Translations under genes and position numbers: made by a program
The notes under the pieces: model-generated
Seen by the model: the letters and a program-made list of their open reading frames with translations, nothing else
Told to the model about the DNA's origin: nothing
Databases searched by the model: none
Source: Agelas oroides
Taxonomy: Eukaryota > Porifera > Demospongiae > Agelasida > Agelasidae
Assembly: GCA_949130485.1 (NCBI GenBank)
Contig: OX422200.1
Span: 723,604-787,603, forward strand
Length of the DNA stretch: 64,000 nt
Direction: 5' to 3'
Part shown: piece after piece, positions 9,827 to 20,580 of the stretch
Layout: every line of letters starts with the position of its first letter
Position numbering within the stretch: position 1 is the stretch's first letter

Positions 9827-10009
9827 CACTCACGCTGAAGGCTAGCAACCGTCAGTTCGGCGCCAAGTAAGTAAGGACCTCGAGATACAATGTTGTGTAC
9901 ATTCTCACAATTCTTTGATGCAAATCTAATTTATGTTTACACAAATGACGTAATTACTTATTTAACCCGGACACAACCGAATTTTATGAAGTGAACTGGG
10001 AACTGGAGG
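9827..10009. promoter_or_regulatory. Bidirectional UBTD/BRD8 promoter region
   Basis: Only 183 bp separate the UBTD start codon (minus) from the BRD8 start codon (plus), so both promoters and 5'UTRs must lie here or overlap. A perfect candidate core element is not obvious. An AT-rich stretch with TGACGTAA (9946-9953, CRE/ATF-like) lies in the middle. Confidence 0.5.
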
Positions 10010-13000
10010 ATGAGCGCTCCACGAGGTGAGTATAGAAGATCGTTAGATTGTCAAGAATCCGAGAGAATACACATTTTAGCAACTTTTGAATTTCGGTATT
10101 AACTCATTTGCCCCTATTTGTATACCTTTGCAGGGCTTCATTTGGGGGGGGGGGGGGGGGGCAAAGGGGGGAATTTGCCCCCCTTGGAATTTATAAGGTG
10201 GTGTGCAAGCACACCAACTTGGATTGTCGCCCCCAAAGATTTTCAATGCTCAATTTTTGCCACCCTTAAAATTTCTAAATGAAGTCCTGCTTTGATGTGT
10301 CCGAATAAATGTATTATTCCATTCTCATTTCTCTAGGCATCCACACAGGCCCCGTACCTGAGTGGAGTGTCAGGGAACAGTTGATACTGGCCTCTGCTGT
10401 CCAGAGGAGTGGTGACCAGAACTGGTATGCAAGGGGTTAATGGAAAGGCTGTCTGGTATATTAGCTGTAATGAAAGGTGCTGTGGGTAACTTATCACATT
10501 GGCGGTGTTCTCCTTAAAAGGAAGTCACCTGACTCAGACCACACCCTCATAATCTAATTCCTCAGGGTCTCAGTCAGCAGGGCAGTGAAGCCCCTTATCG
10601 AGGATGCCCGTCCGCCAGACTACTTCTCACAGAAGGTGATTCACACTTTACATGATCCAATCAACTGTGTATGTATCTTAGCCTCGTTCCCAGGCCTCCC
10701 CCGTTTCTACCTTCCGTTTGCGTTCACAATAATACACGGAAGCGGAAGACCAGCATATTATTGTGAACGCAAACGGAAGGTAGAAACGGGGGAGGCCTGG
10801 GACCGAGGCTATATGTATCTTGACAAAGGCTGTGCCATTGGAAGATCGTGTTTACCGCTGATTATGGTAGTGCATAGCCTCGTCCCTAGGCCCGATATTT
10901 CGAACGGGACTGAACTGGGCCTGGGAACGAGGCTAGGTAGTGCATAACCTCGGTTTCAGTCTGTTAACTAGGAGCTTACTCTTCTGCAGAACTGCGCTCT
11001 GCAGTATTCAGCAATGCTGGACAAGGCCTCCACACCAAAGTAAGCTTCACATCAGATTTTGTTTTGTAACGTGGGGGGGAGGGGCCTGGGGACGAGGCTA
11101 GTGTTGTTATTGTGGAGAACAACGTCCAATTCTGTCAGAGTCAAATAATGGGCTACTCTGTCTGGGATGGGGACTAGCCTCGTTCCCAGTATTCTGTCAC
11201 TTGCACTGGTGGGGGGGCCTGCAAGCACCAGAAAGCAAGAGCCTGGGGACAAGGCTGGGGGTGTGGGTGGGGGGGTGGAAGGAGGCAGTATTCATATGGT
11301 GAAATGTCTTCTTCGCCTGGGAGACTAGTAGTCACTGAAAGAGCTTGGTTTTAGGCACCTGTTCACCTTTATTCAGTATCATTTGGTATTCCAGTTTTGT
11401 TCAGGAGATTTGCATGTTTTCCTTCTGTTTGTCCTCAGACGAAAGAGAAGCAGTGACGGTTCGTCTGAAGCAGGTCAGTTACCAAAAATACAAATTGTAC
11501 ATGTGCTTCATGCATGCACTCATTCAAAGGCTATAGCCATTCAACAGAACGTCTTCTGTTCTCCCAACAGTGGAGACAGTGGAGGAGCAGATTGTGCGCC
11601 AGCTGACGGAGAAGCGGATCAATGACCTCAACGAGTCTCTAGCTGAAACAAAGGAAGAGTACCTGTACGTTCATCCCCTAGAGCATTCCTCACTCCCAGG
11701 CCACGCCTCATTCCCAGGCCAGGCCTCATTCCCAATCCACGCCTCATTCCAAGGTCAAGCCTCATTTCCAGGCCACGCCTCATTCCCAGGTCATGCCTCA
11801 TTTCCAGGCCATGCCTCATTCCCAGGCCATGCCTCATTCCCAGGCCATGCCTCATTCCCAGCTTTTGCTTTCTGTAACACTCCTAGGACAACTGAGTGGT
11901 TGTAAACTACAATACGTAGACATGTAAAGACAATTGATGACGAGAGAGTGGTACTTTTCCTCTGTTCCACACAGCTCTCTGAAACGTGAGATTGAGCAGA
12001 TAGAGCGAGGAGAGTTGGACAATCAGCTGCCAGCCATATGGGAGCGCATGCAAGCGTGAGTGACTAACCATGTGACTCATGTCACAGAGCATGCTTAGAA
12101 TACCTTTTACTGTGGTGCGATACACACACATGCACACATACACACACATGCACACATACACGTAGAGAGATGGCGAAGGAGGAAGCTGAGGCTAAGGCAA
12201 AAGGTGTGTTGTGTGCACATCCATTCTGATATTGTGTTAGTATGGCTGCTGGTCTTGCTCCCCCAGAGGCTACAGCTCCCTTACAGAAGATCAAGTCCCC
12301 TCCTGCCTCCAGCCAGGCCCGGCTCCACGAACAGCTGAAACCGAAGATACAGAGAGTACAACCACCCCAACCCCAGGATGTGGGTGTGGCCAGAGCTAAT
12401 GAAGCTGATAAGATGAAGAAAGCTGAAAAAGTTGAGCCAAAGCTGAAGGAGGGCAGTTCTGGGATTTTGGTTGCAAAGAGAGTGGGAGAAGCTGTGAAAC
12501 AGCAGGTGGAGAAAATGGACACTGGTCTGCAAATAAAAGAGCCAAAGATATCACCAGATGTGAAGGAGGAGTCTGCAGCTATGACGACTATGCCAAGTCA
12601 CCGGACACCCTCCGATTCTGGTGTGGTGGGTGACGAGTTCCCGTTGCCTCGGCTGATTACCTCACCCAAGGAGGAGAAGTTTAGAGTGCCGATGCAGGTC
12701 CCTCAACCATCGACCGAAGCCAGTCTCTCCTCTGATATTCATATTATTGTGCAGCAGCCAAACATAGCTGTGTCGAGGGTGGAAGCCTCCCACCTCCCCC
12801 GGGCCACAGTGAGTAATAGCAAGGTGCGTATGACCAGCGTCCCCTCTACAAGCATCCCTTCTTCCACCCCTCACGTTGCCATGGCAAAGGTTGAACACGC
12901 CCAAACTTCTCCCATTGTGAGCAAGACTGCTTCAGCCATGAAGGTTGTTTCTCCCTCACAGCTTCTGTCTAAGCCACAGCAGGAGATTAAGCCCCTATTG

Positions 13001-16000
13001 TTGCAGCAGCCGCCGGGCAAGCTGGCTCCAACACCTGTGGCTAGCAAACTTGAAGAACATAAACCAACTCCAGTGGCCAAGACTGCGCCACCAAGCACAG
13101 TAACACCTCCTCCTACCCCTCGACAAGGCCCTGTGCCTTCATCCCCACCTGTGTCCAAAGGTGAAGTTAAATCGTCTCCTCCTGTGTCCAAAGATAAAGT
13201 TAAGTCGTCTCCTCCTGTGTCCAAAGATGAAGTTAAGTTGTCTCCTCCTGTGTCCAAAGGTGAAGTTAAGTCGTCTCCTCCTCTGTCCAAAGATGAAGTT
13301 AAGTTGTCTCCTCCTGTGTCCACCAAAGCTCGACCAGCTGTCGTCACTTCTTCAGCCATTCGTACTTCGACTAGCATCACCACTCCTTCCACACCCACAC
13401 TGCTAGCATCCCACACCAAACTTCCATCTGTACCCCCTCCCCACACCACACTCCCATCTGCACCCCCTCTCCACACTATACCTCCACTTGCACCCCCTCC
13501 CCACACTATACCTCCACTTGCACCCCCTCCCCACACTATACCTCCACTTGCACCCCCTCCCACCACACTCCCATCTGCACCCCCTCCCGCCACACTCCCA
13601 TCTGCACCCCCTCCCACCACACTCCCATCTGCACTCCCTCCCGCCACACTCCCATCTGCACCCCCTCCCGCCACACTCCCATCTGCACCCCCTCCCACTT
13701 CTCACACCACACCCCAACCTGTACTTCCTCCCCACACCACACCTCCAGTTGCACCTCTACCTGTACCCCCTCCACACACTGGACCCCCTCTACCCACCAC
13801 ACTCTCACCTACACCCCCTTCCCACACCACACCTCCACCTGCACCCCCTCCTCACACTATACCTCCACCTGTACCCTCTCCCCACACCACACTCCCACCT
13901 GTAACCCCTCCCCACACCACACCTCCATCTGTACCCCCTCCCCACACCACACTCCCACCTGTAACCCCTCCCCACACCACACCTCCATCTGTACCCCCTC
14001 CCCATACCACACTCCCACCTGTAACCCCTCCCCACACTACACTCCCACCTGTAACCCCTCCCCACACTACACCTTCATCTGTACCCCCTCCCCACACCAC
14101 ACCTCCACCTATAACCCCTCCCACCACACTCCCATCTGTGCCCCCTCCCCTGACTGCAACCCCATCTACACCCCCTTCACACACCACACTCCCACCTGCT
14201 CCCCCTCCTCTCATCCCCACTCCCCCATTGAAGGAGTCCAAACCACAAACCTCCAAGGAACAGACACTTGTTCGGACAACACCCTCACCCAGCAAGGCAT
14301 CCCCCAAACCTCCCCCCCAAGACACCAGCAAGTCTGTTGACCATGGAACTCCTCCACGGGAAGAGAGGGTGAAGGAAGAGGAGGAGGAAAAGACTGCAGA
14401 GAAGATGGAAGCCATACAACCACAGAAGAAGGCGCAGAAAGCAGCTGAGAAGGTAGGAAGTGCGTTAGGAACATAGACAGTGGTCTACGTCTGAGCATAA
14501 CATACTCTAGTGTTGTGTATGTTGGGTTAACTCCACATGTAGCAAACTAGCAATCTCCAAGTGCATGCCAAAGAAGAGGGTTAACCCACATGTGGCAAAC
14601 TAGCAATCTCCAAGTGCATGCCAAAGAAGAGGGTTAACTCCACATGTGGCAAACTAGCAATCTCCAAGTGCATGCCAAAGAAGAGGGTTAACTCCACATG
14701 TAGCAAACTAGCAATCTCCAAGTGCATGCCAAAGAAGAGGGTTAACTCCACATGCAGCAAACTAGCAATCTCCAAGTGCATGCCAAAGAAGAGGGTTAAA
14801 CCCACATGTGGCAAACTAGCAATCTCAGGGTGTACATGCCAATGAAGAGGGTTAAACCCACGTGGCAAACTAGCAATCTCAGGGTGTACATGCCAATGAA
14901 GAGGGTTAAACCCACATGTAGCAAACTAGCAATCTGCAAGTGCATGCCAAAGAAGAGGGTTAAACCCACATGTAGCAAACTAGCAATCTGCAAGTGCATG
15001 CCAAAGAAGAGGGTTAAACCCACATGTAGCAAACTAGCAATCTGCAAGTGCATGCCAAAGAAGAGCAAATACTGTTCGAAACATTGCACTTTTCTCAAAT
15101 AGTCGCAAACAAATTTTTGTCAGTTTACTTTACTGTGGTAGTCCAGTATTCACAGAGTTAGATCTTGCTCTCCACAGTACCATGGGCTTCAGTGATCACA
15201 CATCCATTGTGTAATTTACTTGCATTAGCATTTGAAGTGCATTTAAGCCCCAATCTCCAAGTGCATGCCAAAGAAGAGAGTTAAACCCACATGTAGCAAA
15301 CTAGTAATCTCCAAATTCAGTAAGGGAAACGCTCAAAAGCAGTTCCTGCAACTGTGTATCTGGGCCCCACCCATCCTTACTTATTCTCTACCCAGAACTG
15401 CTGAGAAATATGCAATAGAACAAGGTTTGTTCGCTACCCAGAACTGCCACTATGCTTCAAGGGTATTTTTCATTCCAATCCAGGTACCTCCTCTGCAACA
15501 AGAAACAGCGGAAGCAAAGGTTGAGGACATACCTGGTGAACCCACCACACAAGAGGAGCCGATGGAGACAGAGGAACCACAGGAAGACAGACCTGTCCCA
15601 GCCCCTGAACAGGAGAAGCAGCCAGCCAGCCCAAAGCCTACTACCTCGCTGCCTCCTCCCCCTCCACTGACTCCCACCATTGTTGTTAGTGAGGTGAAGC
15701 CCACTCCTCCAGGGGTGCGGTCACCCAAGTCCCCCCTCTCCCCCTCCACCTCCCACTCCAGGGTCACTCGTACCCGCAGCAGTAGGAAGGATGCGGATGC
15801 AACAGACGTAACTGAACAGCAGCAACTCCAGCAACAGGTGGGTCATTAGATCTTGGGCGTTTTAGAAAGACCGAGACTCCTTCCTTCCCCAGTAGTGAGT
15901 GAATGAGTGACTGTAAGGACTTTTTATACCTCCTTCCAGAGGAAGATTGCCACGCCCACTCCCGTAGAGCCCACGCCCACTCCTGTGGAACCCAAATCTA

Positions 16001-17565
16001 CTCCTGTGGAACCCAAGTCCCCTCCTTTGCCGGAGAGGGGGAAACCAGCATCTGCTACCCCCAGGGAGGAGAAGGAGAAGGAGAAGGAAGAAGGAGAAAG
16101 AGAAGAGGAGGAGGAGACGCATGTTAGGACCAGGAAGACCCACAAAACACCATTTAAAAGTGTGTACCCTCCACCTGCAGTCAATGTCAGTTAGATGTCA
16201 GCCGCCTCCTCAGAAAACAGGTTTTGAGAAGAGAGCCTGGGAACGTGGCTAGTGGGATATAGTCCGGATATGGCGGGTGCAGTGTCATCCAGCCTCATGT
16301 GTGTAGTGTTGAATGCAATGTTGGTAATCTAGCTTCACACTAGCCTCGTTCCCAGGCCTCTGATATTTCGTACAAGCCTGGGAATGAAGCTAGCTTTATA
16401 AATGTTCGATGATTAACCTCTTACACACACTCTTACGAATCTAACTGTCATCCTTCTCCGTTACATGTTGCAGTAGCTAATATGTTGCACTGTCAGACGT
16501 GTTGTTTTGTTTGCCCACCAGAACAATGGGTCACTCGCTCCAGAAAGAGGAAGGCTGATCTCATGGTATGCAAGCCACAATATACTGGTTTTGTCTTTGT
16601 GCTCTCAGCTCACCACACACACACACACATGCACAGGATGAGGGTCCGTCAGTGGAAAGCACAGACATGGAGTCGGAGGAGGAACCCACTTCTACCCAAA
16701 TCTCAGCCGTCCCAAGTCCCGCCCCCTCACAGGGGTACGTCACTAAACCTGATTTCTGTCTCGACACTTTTTGGATAAAGCTCAAATGATCAAAACCTAC
16801 CTATAATGATCGCCATGGGACCAGCATTCTGTTTGCCCATTTTAGACAACTGGTTGCTTCATTTTGAACATGATTAGGACAAGGAGTAGTGTGGCCATGT
16901 TAGAGGCGGCTGCCTATAGCAGTGTGACCGCTATAGACAGGTTTCAATGTTAGTAGTTGACTGATGTTGACCCCAAGTCATACAGTGAACTATCCAAGCC
17001 AAGCCTACCTTCTCCATTTGTCTCACACAGTGATGCAGAGCAGGAGAGTGCACTGTCCCAAAAGCAGTGGAGGAAGGCCATCATGTTGGTGTGGAGACAC
17101 GCCGCCCAGCACAAGTAAGCCATGGCATCATTGGTGTGTACACTCAAGCTCTCGGTCCTGGGACCACCAGCCATGGCATCACTAGTGTGTGGTGTACACT
17201 CAAGCTCTCGGTCCCTCAGAGAGCCTCGGACCAAGGTGTATACATAAACTGGTACATGTGGGGCTCATAAGCTCCTAGGGTGTGCATACTGGAAAATAGC
17301 GTCAATTGTAAGGTGATGGAGGTTGGCCAATGGTTGGATACATAGTGGGGGGTCTGAATGCCCTTTCAGACTAAGTGTTTGAATTGTCAGAAGATGTCCT
17401 CATTTCAGAGACAGCATTCATGAGTTCAAATTGCCAGAGGTAAAGTCCCACTCCACATGACAGTCTCTTGCACTCTGTGCAGGTATGCTAACCTCTTCCT
17501 CCACCCAGTAAAGGAGGACGATGCACCTGGATACCGGGAGGTCATCTTCAGGTAGCAACTCCCTA

Positions 17566-17637
<72 letters not shown>

Positions 17638-18867
17638 AGGTGATCTCATCTTCCTCAGGCCGATGGATCTTTCAACAATCAAGAAACACATTGAGACTGG
17701 AGTGAGTCTTGGCTCGAATGCTAGTAACAACTAAATCTCAGGAGTTTCCTAGTATCACCCATTGTTACGCAGTGTGACTACTCTTGTTACACCAGGTGAT
17801 CAAAACTGATACTGAGTTCCAGCGTGACATACTCCTGATGTTTCAGAACGCCTTCATGTACAACAGTTCAGACCATGACGTGTACGTTTTTCATGATACT
17901 GTATGCATCCACACCTGCCTCTCCTTAGCCCTGCTCCCTCCCTCTCTCCTCCCCTCTCTCCTCCCTCCCTCCCTCCCTCCCTCCCTCCCTCCCTCCCTCC
18001 CTCCCTCCCTCCCTCCCTCTCTCCTCCCTCCCTCTCTCCTCCCTCCCTCTCTTCTCCCTCCCTCTCTCCCTCCTCCTTACCTCCTCATCCTCCCCTCTCT
18101 CCCTCCTCCTTTCCTCCCTCCCTCCCTCCCTCCCACTTCTCCTCCCTCCTTCCTCCCTCCTTCCTCCCTCCTTCCTCCCTCCTTCCTTCCTCCCTCCCTC
18201 CCTCCCTCCCTCCCTCCCTCCCTCCCTCCCTCCCTCCCTCCCTCCCTCCCTCCCTCCCTCCCTCCCTCCCTCCCTCCCTCCTCCCCTCAGCTACCAAATG
18301 GCAGAAGAGATGAGGAAAGACGTGATGGAGAGCATCCAGGTAGGTACCATGATCCACCACGCTGTGGACACAACCACTATGCATGTGGTACCATGATCCA
18401 CCACACTGTGGACACAACCACTATGCATGTGGTACCATTCTGATACTATCCGTGTACCTTTCACAGGACTACCTAGCCACCCAGATGCAGTTGTTAGTGG
18501 AGACAGCAGGAACCAAAGTGCTCAGGAGTGGTGGCGGTACGTGAGAGCTGATACTCTGGCTCAGTCGTCTCCTAGCAACATGGTCTTGCATATGCATATG
18601 TGGAGAGGTCACATCAGTGCCATTTTACCTACTCTCATTTTGCCTACTAATGATTAATGTTGCCATTTCGGCTACACTCATGAACTGGCTATGTTTTTTT
18701 TTGCTTTCCTTCCCAGTGGGAGGAGCAGCTGGCTTGTGAAATGAGACTGACTTTTCGTCTCTCTTGTTCTCCTTAAATTCTTTTCAGGACGAAGAGGAGA
18801 GTTGCTGGGTGATGAAAATGTATTTTCTCCAGCTAAGAAAAGACGGACAAGAGCTGACGATTTATAA
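10010..18867 (+). CDS. BRD8: Bromodomain-containing protein 8 (NuA4/TIP60 subunit)
   Basis: Twenty-exon model: 10010-10025, 10337-10424, 10566-10635, 10990-11039, 11439-11473, 11571-11664, 11975-12055, 12166-12203, 12267-14452, 15484-15837, 15940-16159, 16522-16565, 16637-16734, 17031-17114, 17483-17551, 17659-17701, 17796-17881, 18291-18339, 18467-18536, 18788-18867. All phases agree, giving 1284 aa. The N-terminus (EWSVREQLILASAVQRSGDQ, RPPDYFSQK, VETVEEQIVRQLTEKR) matches the conserved BRD8 start. The last ~160 residues hold one bromodomain (RKAIMLVWRHAAQHKYANLF, GYREVIFRPMDLSTIKKHIE, FQNAFMYNSSDHDVY). BRD8 reads acetyl-lysine in the NuA4/TIP60 histone acetyltransferase complex in the nucleus. 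Exon 9 encodes an unusual ~730-aa linker, very Pro/Thr/His-rich. The exon 11 donor (16160) is the least certain junction. Confidence 0.9.
10679..10811. mobile_element. Foldback (TAGCC) hairpin element with perfect 9-bp TSD
   Basis: 133-bp near-perfect palindrome inside BRD8 intron 3, with ends TAGCCTCGTTCCCAGGCC and GGCCTGGGACCGAGGCTA. It is flanked on both sides by TATGTATCT (10670-10678 and 10812-10820). The interior contains GTTTGCGTTCACAATAATAC, shared with the decayed copy at 30738-30885. Confidence 0.85.
10875..10935. mobile_element. Foldback (TAGCC) hairpin element with perfect 9-bp TSD
   Basis: 61-bp element in BRD8 intron 3. It is flanked by GGTAGTGCA at 10866-10874 and at 10936-10944. 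Ends are TAGCCTCGTCCCTAGGCCC and GGGCCTGGGAACGAGGCTA. Confidence 0.85.
11069..11256. repeat. Decayed TAGCC-family hairpins in BRD8 intron 4
   Basis: A right half (GGGCCTGGGGACGAGGCTA) ends at about 11100. A second decayed unit runs from about 11174 (TAGCCTCGTTCCCAG) to 11256 (CCTGGGGACAAGGCT). Confidence 0.5.
11685..11862. repeat. 18-bp tandem repeat in BRD8 intron 6
   Basis: About ten imperfect copies of CCTCATTCCCAGGCCATG. The 18-bp unit preserves a reading frame (ASFPGH) just after the exon 6 donor, but it lies in the intron: exon 6 ends at 11664 and exon 7 joins in phase. The unit closely resembles the hairpin-family terminus (GCCTCGTTCCCAGGC). Confidence 0.75.
14523..15068. repeat. 54-bp tandem repeat (about 10 copies) in BRD8 intron 9
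   Basis: The unit contains GGGTTAACTCCACATGTGGC, AAACTAGCAATCTCCAAGTG and CATGCCAAAGAAGA, repeated head to tail. Copies 6 and 7 share a variant (CTCAGGGTGTACATGCCAATG). A stray copy lies at 15250-15315. The length is a multiple of three, so several frames stay open, but nothing suggests coding. Confidence 0.85.
16341..16392. mobile_element. TAGCC-family hairpin in BRD8 intron 11
   Basis: Ends are TAGCCTCGTTCCCAGGCCT and AGCCTGGGAATGAAGCTA. A detached right half (GAGCCTGGGAACGTGGCTA) lies at about 16232-16250. Confidence 0.6.
17567..17637. repeat. (GT)n microsatellite in BRD8 intron 15
   Basis: Uninterrupted GT dinucleotide run of roughly 70 bp directly after exon 15. Confidence 0.9.
17932..18288. 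repeat. (CCCT)n low-complexity tract in BRD8 intron 17
   Basis: About 350 bp of CCCT/CTTC repeats leading straight into the exon 18 acceptor (CTCCCCTCAG), so the tract also serves as an unusually long polypyrimidine stretch. Confidence 0.9.
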
Positions 18868-19054
18868 TAGTTTATAATCCATGGATTGCTTGTGATGAAG
18901 TTATTGAAATTAATAACTGCACTGTGTGCGTGCCCGGATGTGTTGGCTGCTGCATGTATGCGCATGCGCATATGCGCCCTGTGTATGAGTGAGGCACAAA
19001 TGAACCTGCTAGCCCGTGCGCGCTGCGCCTCCGGCCGGCGTGAGAGAGCGGGTT

Positions 19055-19098
19055 AGGGCTCATTCCCAGGCTGATTTACAGCCCGGGAATGAGGCTGA
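19055..19098. mobile_element. TAGCC-family hairpin upstream of the TMEM53 gene
   Basis: AGGGCTCATTCCCAGGCTG pairs with CAGCCCGGGAATGAGGCT. It ends 24 bp before the TMEM53-like start codon, so it lies in that gene's promoter or 5'UTR. Confidence 0.55.
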
Positions 19099-19122
19099 TG
19101 AGACCTTGACTTGGCATTCATC

Positions 19123-20040
19123 ATGCAGACGCGATTAGCGTTTAACAGGACCCTTAGAAGCCTCCAAATGCTCCCAAATGGCTACTGCTACTACAGTTCT
19201 GGTACAGAATCGTCTGGTTTTACTGAAGAAGAGCTACAACGGCTGAAATCCAGCGCTAGAAAAATCGGAAGCCAACTCCACCTCCCGGCCCCGGAGGAAC
19301 TGGCCCCCAGGGGAGTTTCCGGTAAACGCCCAATAACCCTCCTGGTGGGTTGGGCTGCTTCAAACTTGAAAGTAGTTGGAAAGTACTCGACTATATACAC
19401 AAAACTGGGGATTCCTTGTCTGTGTGTTGCTCCAGGCATTCTGAAGATCTGGAGTACAAAACTTGGTAATGCATTCACCCAGAACATTCTCCATGCACTA
19501 GACACTTCTTTGAACAAACCGTGTTCTCTTGTGCTTCACATTTGTTCCGGAGGGGGTACTGCAATCTTTCCGATATTCACCGAGCAACATTCCGACTCCT
19601 CTTCACTGATACAGACAAAAGCACATCCTGCTTGTGTGATATTTGACAGCGGTCCTTCAAACTTTTCATATGAATCGGGAACTGCTGCTGCTAAACTAAT
19701 GTACAAACAAGGCACCTACAATTTGTTTACTTACAGCATTGCAAGTGGTGTAGGAATTCTCACAAATAGACTCATTGGGACAAGAAAACGCTCTGAGCTA
19801 TCGTCGGCATTGGAGTCAAGACTCTTGGATATTCCTCAGTTGTATTTGCACTCGGAAGTGGATACAGTTAGCCCTCCCTCCTGGGTGAAAGCTATTGTTG
19901 ACAAGCAGGCTGAAAAGGGCAGGGATGTAAGTAGTCATTGCTGGCCTGACTCGGAGCATGTGCGCCATTATTTGAAACACCCAGATCAGTATGAAAGAGA
20001 AGTGGTTTCTTTCTTGAAGAAATATCAGTTAGTGTTGTAA
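19123..20040 (+). CDS. TMEM53: TMEM53-like protein (DUF829 alpha/beta-hydrolase fold)
   Basis: Single-exon gene of about 305 aa. The frame is open from 19111, but the first ATG is at 19123 (MQTRLAFNRT). Family hallmarks are visible: a first beta strand and loop (ITLLVGWAASNLKVVGKYST), a nucleophile-elbow-like HICSGGGTAIFP near residue 145, FDSGPSN near 185, an acid-loop motif LYLHSEVDTVSPPSWV near 250 and a late His in DSEHVRHYLKHPDQY. TMEM53/DUF829 proteins have a hydrolase-like fold. The human protein sits at the nuclear envelope and dampens BMP-SMAD signalling; whether this one does so is unknown. The basic, Ser/Tyr-rich N-terminus could be a targeting signal. It lies 255 bp downstream of BRD8 on the same strand and converges with MGAT2. 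Confidence 0.8.
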   Translation: MQTRLAFNRTLRSLQMLPNGYCYYSSGTESSGFTEEELQRLKSSARKIGSQLHLPAPEELAPRGVSGKRPITLLVGWAASNLKVVGKYSTIYTKLGIPCLCVAPGILKIWSTKLGNAFTQNILHALDTSLNKPCSLVLHICSGGGTAIFPIFTEQHSDSSSLIQTKAHPACVIFDSGPSNFSYESGTAAAKLMYKQGTYNLFTYSIASGVGILTNRLIGTRKRSELSSALESRLLDIPQLYLHSEVDTVSPPSWVKAIVDKQAEKGRDVSSHCWPDSEHVRHYLKHPDQYEREVVSFLKKYQLVL

Positions 20041-20580
20041 TAGTGAAATTGACATTATGTTGATAGCTATGAAGCCATCACAGTCAGCCTAATTGGCCAA
20101 TTCTCTATGTCCCTCCCCCAACCTATCCCAAATTGAACTTAAATTACATGTGGGACGAACAAATGAACTTTTTCATACTGCAACCCACAGCAAAAGGCCT
20201 GGGAATGACCTGTAAAAAATGTTAGCACCCCATGCAATAAAACAACAATGAGAGTTATGTAATCTTAGGAAAACCGGGTGTACAGTGCCGCATGTCATTT
20301 TCTGGAGGCAGGAACAGCCTGGAAACGAGGTTACTGGGATTTTTGGAAGCTGGTTTCTTTGTGATGTATGAAACAATTTTGTATCTTTGCAGCACCACAC
20401 ACAATACAACACCAATCAACTAATAGCTATACAGCACTAAAGGGGTACTGCAAACAGTAATAGATGTAAAATTTCACAAATAAATAAATAAATATGTTTG
20501 TGTCACTATGTGATCACTGATGGCTGGTATACATGTAGAGCTGACAAACTGAAAGAGATGGGATGTAATAAAAACAAAAA
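20041..20580. other. Convergent intergenic region
   Basis: 3' flank of both the TMEM53-like gene and MGAT2. A decayed hairpin-family patch is seen around 20195-20335 (CCTGGGAATGACCTG, CAGCCTGGAAACGAGGTTA). AATAAA-like signals occur at 20478-20492. No gene. Confidence 0.4.

Noticed and set aside
12871-13698. Long minus-strand ORFs (Gly/Val/Asp-rich) opposite the BRD8 linker
   Set aside because: Shadow frames of a low-complexity Pro/Thr-coding exon; no independent gene features.
12242-14476. A 744-aa single-exon gene starting at ATG 12242
   Set aside because: The frame is continuous with conserved BRD8 exons: the acceptor at 12266 joins in phase to exon 8, and the donor at 14453 joins in phase to exon 10. 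The ATG lies in the intron.
17784-18443. Pro/Leu/Ser ORFs over the CCCT tract, and similar ORFs at 24155-24604, 30365-30853, 61310-62034 and 63068-63424
   Set aside because: Translations of simple repeats inside introns; the flanking real exons splice around them.
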